Source of the DNA: Bacillus sp. 491mf
GTDB lineage: Bacteria > Bacillota > Bacilli > Bacillales > Bacillaceae_G
Length of the DNA: 64,000 nt
Direction: 5' to 3'
Assembly (NCBI RefSeq): GCF_900112415.1
Contig: NZ_FOLV01000011.1
Location: forward strand, 62,001 to 126,000
Shown here: positions 60,788 through 64,000 of the stretch, piece by piece
Layout: each line of letters begins with the position of its first letter
How positions within the stretch are numbered: position 1 is the first letter of the stretch
Made by a program: the position numbers and the translations under genes
Notes under the pieces: model-generated
What the model saw: only the letters and a program-made list of their open reading frames with translations
Told to the model about the DNA's origin: nothing
Database searches by the model: none

Positions 60788-61231
60788 TTATTCGCCGAAT
60801 ATTTGTTTGAAATGATGGTTCATATGGTCAATATAATCAGTAAATAGCCACTCCAATGTTACAATGTCTTGATCCTCCGTTTTACATGGGAGCAGCCACT
60901 GTTTTTCTGTAACATTAGATAAAAGGTTTACGATTCGTTTGTTTAGTGAAATCCATAAATGTAGTATTTCTTCAGTTGAAAATGTATGTTGATAATTATG
61001 GACTTCTACCCATAAATCTTGGTTATAGCTATGTATTGTTATGGGTTGATTTGAAATGAGAATATCAACAAAACGCTTATGATTTACACTTCCAGAATCA
61101 CATAGATGACCCAATATTTCTTTTTTTGACCATTTAGATGGATGAGATTTATGCTCTATATCTGAAAGAGCGCTAAATTGTTTTGGGATATTAGAAATTA
61201 TATTTTCTAGTTGAGATACTAATGTAGACAA
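60788..61231 (-). CDS. DinB family four-helix protein
   Basis: 147 residues. DinB/YfiT fold with the metal histidines in HLCDSGSVNHKRF and DHMNHHFKQIF, and the preceding WSKKEILGHLCD motif of the DinB_2 group. Such proteins are putative metal-dependent thiol-S-transferases (bacillithiol in Bacillus). AAGGAGG lies before the ATG on the minus strand. It sits in the same orientation as the next gene (GNAT). Confidence 0.85.
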   Translation of the reverse strand: MSTLVSQLENIISNIPKQFSALSDIEHKSHPSKWSKKEILGHLCDSGSVNHKRFVDILISNQPITIHSYNQDLWVEVHNYQHTFSTEEILHLWISLNKRIVNLLSNVTEKQWLLPCKTEDQDIVTLEWLFTDYIDHMNHHFKQIFGE

Positions 61232-61285
61232 ATGAATTCCTCCTTAATTAAAGAATTTTGTATAGATGTATCGTTACATCATGCG

Positions 61286-61804
61286 TTATAGTTCAATCAA
61301 ATATCTTTTTACGACATTTCCATCTTCTTCAATGTAATTTGAATCATGTATACCGCCATTTTTAATAATCGTTTTTTCAGAACCGATATTACTCTCGTCA
61401 CAGACCACAAGTGCTTTTTGAATGCCTAGTTCTTTCGCTTTTTCTAATGCTAATTTTAAAAGAATAGTAGCATATCCTTTCTGTCTTTCAGAAGGGCGAA
61501 TGCCATAACCGATATGCCCGCCGCAATGTAATAATTTTTCTGTTAATTGATGGCGTATATTTACAGCACCAACCACTATTTTCTGTTCGGTAATTAACCA
61601 ATAAGTAGAATCAGGTACCCAACCTTTAGGGAGATTTACACCTTTCTCTGAGTCTATTAGAAACTGCACCATTTTATGAAAATCTGAAGGATCTTTACTA
61701 ATGACCCATGGTACCATATTTTCACAGCTATCTTTCCATTCTTGATAGAAGCTTATGTATTCGTTTTGTAGTTCAAGTGCAGGTTTTACTAATGAAACAT
61801 TCAT
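61286..61804 (-). CDS. GNAT family N-acetyltransferase
   Basis: 172 residues from the ATG at 61804, seven bases after AAGGAG; another ATG at 61810 is too close to that site. The acetyl-CoA loop is RPSERQKGYATILL and the rest of the fold is complete (VVGAVNIRHQL, ALVVCDESNIGSEKTIIKNGG). It resembles YkkB/YjcK-type small-substrate enzymes with the GYGIRPSERQKGYAT motif. Substrate not known. The DinB gene follows in the same direction. Confidence 0.87.
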   Translation of the reverse strand: MNVSLVKPALELQNEYISFYQEWKDSCENMVPWVISKDPSDFHKMVQFLIDSEKGVNLPKGWVPDSTYWLITEQKIVVGAVNIRHQLTEKLLHCGGHIGYGIRPSERQKGYATILLKLALEKAKELGIQKALVVCDESNIGSEKTIIKNGGIHDSNYIEEDGNVVKRYLIEL

Positions 61805-62068
61805 GTTCATGCTCCTTTTTATTTGAATATTTATAATAATAATACAATTCAACTGTTATATAGTGTGAATTTTAAATGATATTATCCTTTTTTGAAGCGA
61901 AAGTGTATAGTTATGTGAATAATAAATTTAAAAATATTCTCTTTTTCTAAGAAATTATTGAGAAAATCTTTCCTTTGTTAGGTTTATATAAAATAGAAAG
62001 GTAAAATATTCCCTCCTCTAGAATTACTTGTACATTCGAAATAATTCTAAAATAGGAGAGTGATAGTT

Positions 62069-63571
62069 TTGTTGAAAAAAGTTGTCACAGTTGCTACCGT
62101 AATTCCATTAATTTTTGGTATGATGCATACTGTTTCAGCAGTAGAAGAGACACAAAGAATGGTCCAAAATGTTTCACTACAAGACAAGGCAACCGAATAT
62201 TTAAAAGCGAATGCGGCGCAGTACTCTTTGAAATCGGATATATCAGATTTACAATATATTTCTACGACAGATACAGAGGTGGCATCTTATGTTAGGTTTC
62301 AACAAACAGTGAATGGATTTCCTGTATTCTCCAGGCAATTAACCGTAACGCTCAATAAAGGAGGGCAAGGTGTACTAGCAGTATCAGATTACCTTCCCGT
62401 GCAGAGCGTCAAGGAAATGAAGCAAAAGCTAAGTGAAAAGGAAGCGGAAGATAAGTCTATCCAAAATCTTGAAGCTGATGATAAGACTTTATGGGCTCCG
62501 ACTACGCGTGAGTTTGGATATATAATCGAAGAAGGTGTGGCAACTCCTGTGTATCGAGTTGTTATTCATTCTCAAAAGCCGTTTGGTGCTTGGGAAACAT
62601 TTATTGATGCGGAAAACGGGAAATTGCTTAAGAAAAAAGACTTAAACCGAAAAGTAGAAGGGCAAGGGAAAGTGTTCCTGCCAAATCCTGTAGTAACGAG
62701 TGGAAGCTTGGCTGGATTGGTTGACAAAAATGACGCAGATTCTACTGCATTGAATAACCAATTGAAAACGGTCACTTTAAAAGGTCTCAATGGGTCAGGG
62801 TATTTGGCTGGTGATTATGTGACGATTGCGTCGAAAGTAAAAACGTATTCTGCCTCTTTTCAATATAATTACACACGTTCAAATGATAGGTTTGAAGATG
62901 TTATGGTGTATTATCACATTGATACTTTGCAACGATATATACAACAGCTCGGCTTCAAAAATATTAATAATCGCTCTATTAAAGCGAATGTAAATACATC
63001 TACAGCTGATAATTCTTTTTATTCTCCTTCAACTAAGGCGCTGACATTTGGTTCCGGCGGAGTTGATGATGCGGAAGATGCAGGGGTGATCGCTCATGAA
63101 TATGGTCATTCTATTCAAGATAATCAAGTTTCTGGATTTGGGAACTCACAAGAAGGCGGAGCTATGGGAGAAGGGTTTGGAGATTTCTTAGGAGCTACTT
63201 ATGAAGATGCTGTATCAGATACAGGTTATGGAAAAGCATGTATTGGAGAATGGGATTCGACTTCTTATTCCAGTACGAATCCAACTTGTCTTCGTAGATT
63301 AGATAATAATAAAGTGTACCCAAAAGATATAGTAAATGAAGTTCATGACGATGGTGAAATTTGGTCGCAAGGTGAGTACGACATGGCGCAAACTTTTGGC
63401 CGAGATATTGCGACAAAAATTATTTTACAATCGCATTGGTCGCTTACTCCTAACGCTACATTCCGTGACGGAGCTAGAGCGATTAAGCAAGCAGATGCCC
63501 TTCTTTATGGAGGACAGCACGGTGCAGAAATTGATCGTATTTGGACAGCACGGGGGATCAGTACAAATTAG
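62069..63571 (+). CDS. Secreted zinc metalloprotease, M36 (fungalysin)-like
   Basis: 500 residues from TTG 62069, ten bases after GGAG; a GTG at 62060 is too close to the ribosome site. A signal peptide (KKVVTVATVIPLIFGMMHTVSA) is followed by an FTP-type propeptide (YVRFQQTVNGFPVFSRQLTV) and a PepSY-like region. The catalytic HEYGH is at H343-H347 with the third ligand E368 in GGAMGEGFGDFLGA; this second motif fits M36 rather than M4 (which has NEAxSD). An extracellular protease for feeding or virulence is a family-level inference. Confidence 0.83.
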   Translation: MLKKVVTVATVIPLIFGMMHTVSAVEETQRMVQNVSLQDKATEYLKANAAQYSLKSDISDLQYISTTDTEVASYVRFQQTVNGFPVFSRQLTVTLNKGGQGVLAVSDYLPVQSVKEMKQKLSEKEAEDKSIQNLEADDKTLWAPTTREFGYIIEEGVATPVYRVVIHSQKPFGAWETFIDAENGKLLKKKDLNRKVEGQGKVFLPNPVVTSGSLAGLVDKNDADSTALNNQLKTVTLKGLNGSGYLAGDYVTIASKVKTYSASFQYNYTRSNDRFEDVMVYYHIDTLQRYIQQLGFKNINNRSIKANVNTSTADNSFYSPSTKALTFGSGGVDDAEDAGVIAHEYGHSIQDNQVSGFGNSQEGGAMGEGFGDFLGATYEDAVSDTGYGKACIGEWDSTSYSSTNPTCLRRLDNNKVYPKDIVNEVHDDGEIWSQGEYDMAQTFGRDIATKIILQSHWSLTPNATFRDGARAIKQADALLYGGQHGAEIDRIWTARGISTN

Positions 63572-63630
63572 AAAATAAATCGTTGTAAAATAGTGAATTT
63601 AAAGGGAATAGATTTAGAAATATAGAAGGT

Positions 63631-63664
63631 AAGAGGATATTGACATTTGTTGATATCCTCTTAT
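63631..63664 (+). terminator. Intrinsic terminator after the protease gene
   Basis: AAGAGGATAT and ATATCCTCTT form a perfect 10-bp stem around 12 bases. Confidence 0.75.
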
Positions 63665-63742
63665 ATATGTTTGGATTGGAAAAATATCGGGTAATTTTAT
63701 TGACAATAAATATTATTGTAACTAGAATGATTACATCTTGTT

Positions 63743-64000
63743 TTTATCCCGCTATTCGTGGGCAGTAATACTCCCACCTCAAAATTCGGCGAAAGCATAG
63801 TCCAGCTCTAGCGGCTAGAATCTCCGGTCGTTTCGCCCCCTCGGACGAGGCCAAAAGCGCCTCTTTGTCGGGGGCTCCAACGTCCTACGATTCTGAACGA
63901 GCCGCTTCCGCTTTTCTTAAGAAGTTAGGTGGGAGATAAACTGCCCGTAAAAGCCCGATTGGTGAGGGCTGATAATCAGTGGGGGATGAAGAAAACCCCT
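63743..64000 (-). repeat. bcr1-like element with a second repeat nested in its centre (runs off the window)
   Basis: Begins TTTATCCCGCTATTCGTGGG and continues with arms (CAGTAATACTCCCACCT and AGGTGGGAGATAAACTGCCC) and ATCAGTGGGGGAT matching the inverted 42608 element. Between the arms, about 63792-63922, lies a GC-richer insert of about 130 bp, with AGCGGCT and AGCCGCT arms and CCCCCTCGGACGAGG opposite a TCGGGGGC segment. The insert resembles another common Bacillus intergenic repeat. The right end is cut off by the window border. Confidence 0.72.

Noticed and set aside
62069-63571. Bacillolysin or other M4 thermolysin assignment
   Set aside because: The motif after HEYGH is GEGFGDF, not NEAxSD as in M4; the M36-like assignment fits better.

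Overview
The window looks like chromosome of a Bacillus cereus-group organism (cereus/thuringiensis/anthracis type). The evidence is AT-rich DNA, strong GGAGG-type ribosome sites with frequent TTG and GTG starts, genus-typical genes (parC, CarD-like YdeB, YfhD, YhdT-panF, squalene-hopene cyclase, DUF3900), and copies of a 155-bp repeat flanked by ATAAA/TTTAT duplications that matches what I remember of the group-specific element bcr1. Species and strain cannot be told from the sequence alone.

Layout. 1-1768: 3' part of parC. 1.9-9.6 kb: a branched-chain amino acid ABC transporter (livJ, then livHMGF behind a terminator), a Gfo/Idh/MocA oxidoreductase and a second, orphan LivJ-type binding protein. 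9.9-19.7 kb: five tandem paralogous OppA-type lipoproteins, each with its own promoter, a CodY-like box and (for all five) a hairpin terminator. No permease or ATPase genes are nearby, so they probably feed a transporter encoded elsewhere. 19.9-22.3 kb: methyltransferase, a Gly/Cys-rich protein, a small unknown, and a DmpA-type peptidase gene cut by an IS fragment. 22.3-28.1 kb: a von Willebrand A membrane protein, a 1120-residue tubulin/FtsZ-like protein and a 46-residue protein, a compact operon of unknown function with a bcr1-like element between the first two genes. 28.8-42.6 kb: mostly ordinary genes (CarD-like regulator, DUF1294, RarD, PAP2-related, squalene-hopene cyclase, SDR, aldehyde dehydrogenase, YhdT-PanF, nucleoside hydrolase, beta-lactamase-like hydrolase, ArgH paralogue) plus an RsgA tail fragment.

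42.6-51 kb is decayed accessory DNA: a bcr1 element, a TnpB-only IS605-type element splitting an acetyltransferase gene, a NUDIX gene with a nonsense codon, a remnant of a second IS605 element, and between them a ferritin-like gene, an acetate transporter, a phosphodiester glycosidase, a cold shock gene with a structured leader and an exonuclease. 50.6-57.0 kb: a small kinase-like gene followed by a tightly coupled operon (PIG-L deacetylase, GT4 glycosyltransferase, ATP-grasp ligase, APH/CotS-like kinase, second GT4 glycosyltransferase). The set of activities resembles the logic of bacillithiol or aminoglycoside-type assembly, or of spore-coat glycan genes, but the product is unknown. 57.4-63.6 kb: unknown and DUF3900 proteins, a VanW lipoprotein, DinB, GNAT and a secreted M36-like metalloprotease. 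The right edge is a bcr1-like element carrying a second repeat inside it.

The most interesting parts are the 51.4-57.0 kb glycoconjugate-like operon, the vWA/tubulin-like operon, and the five-fold oppA array with repeated CodY-like dyads. Names of families and of bcr1 are from memory of those families; no database search was possible.
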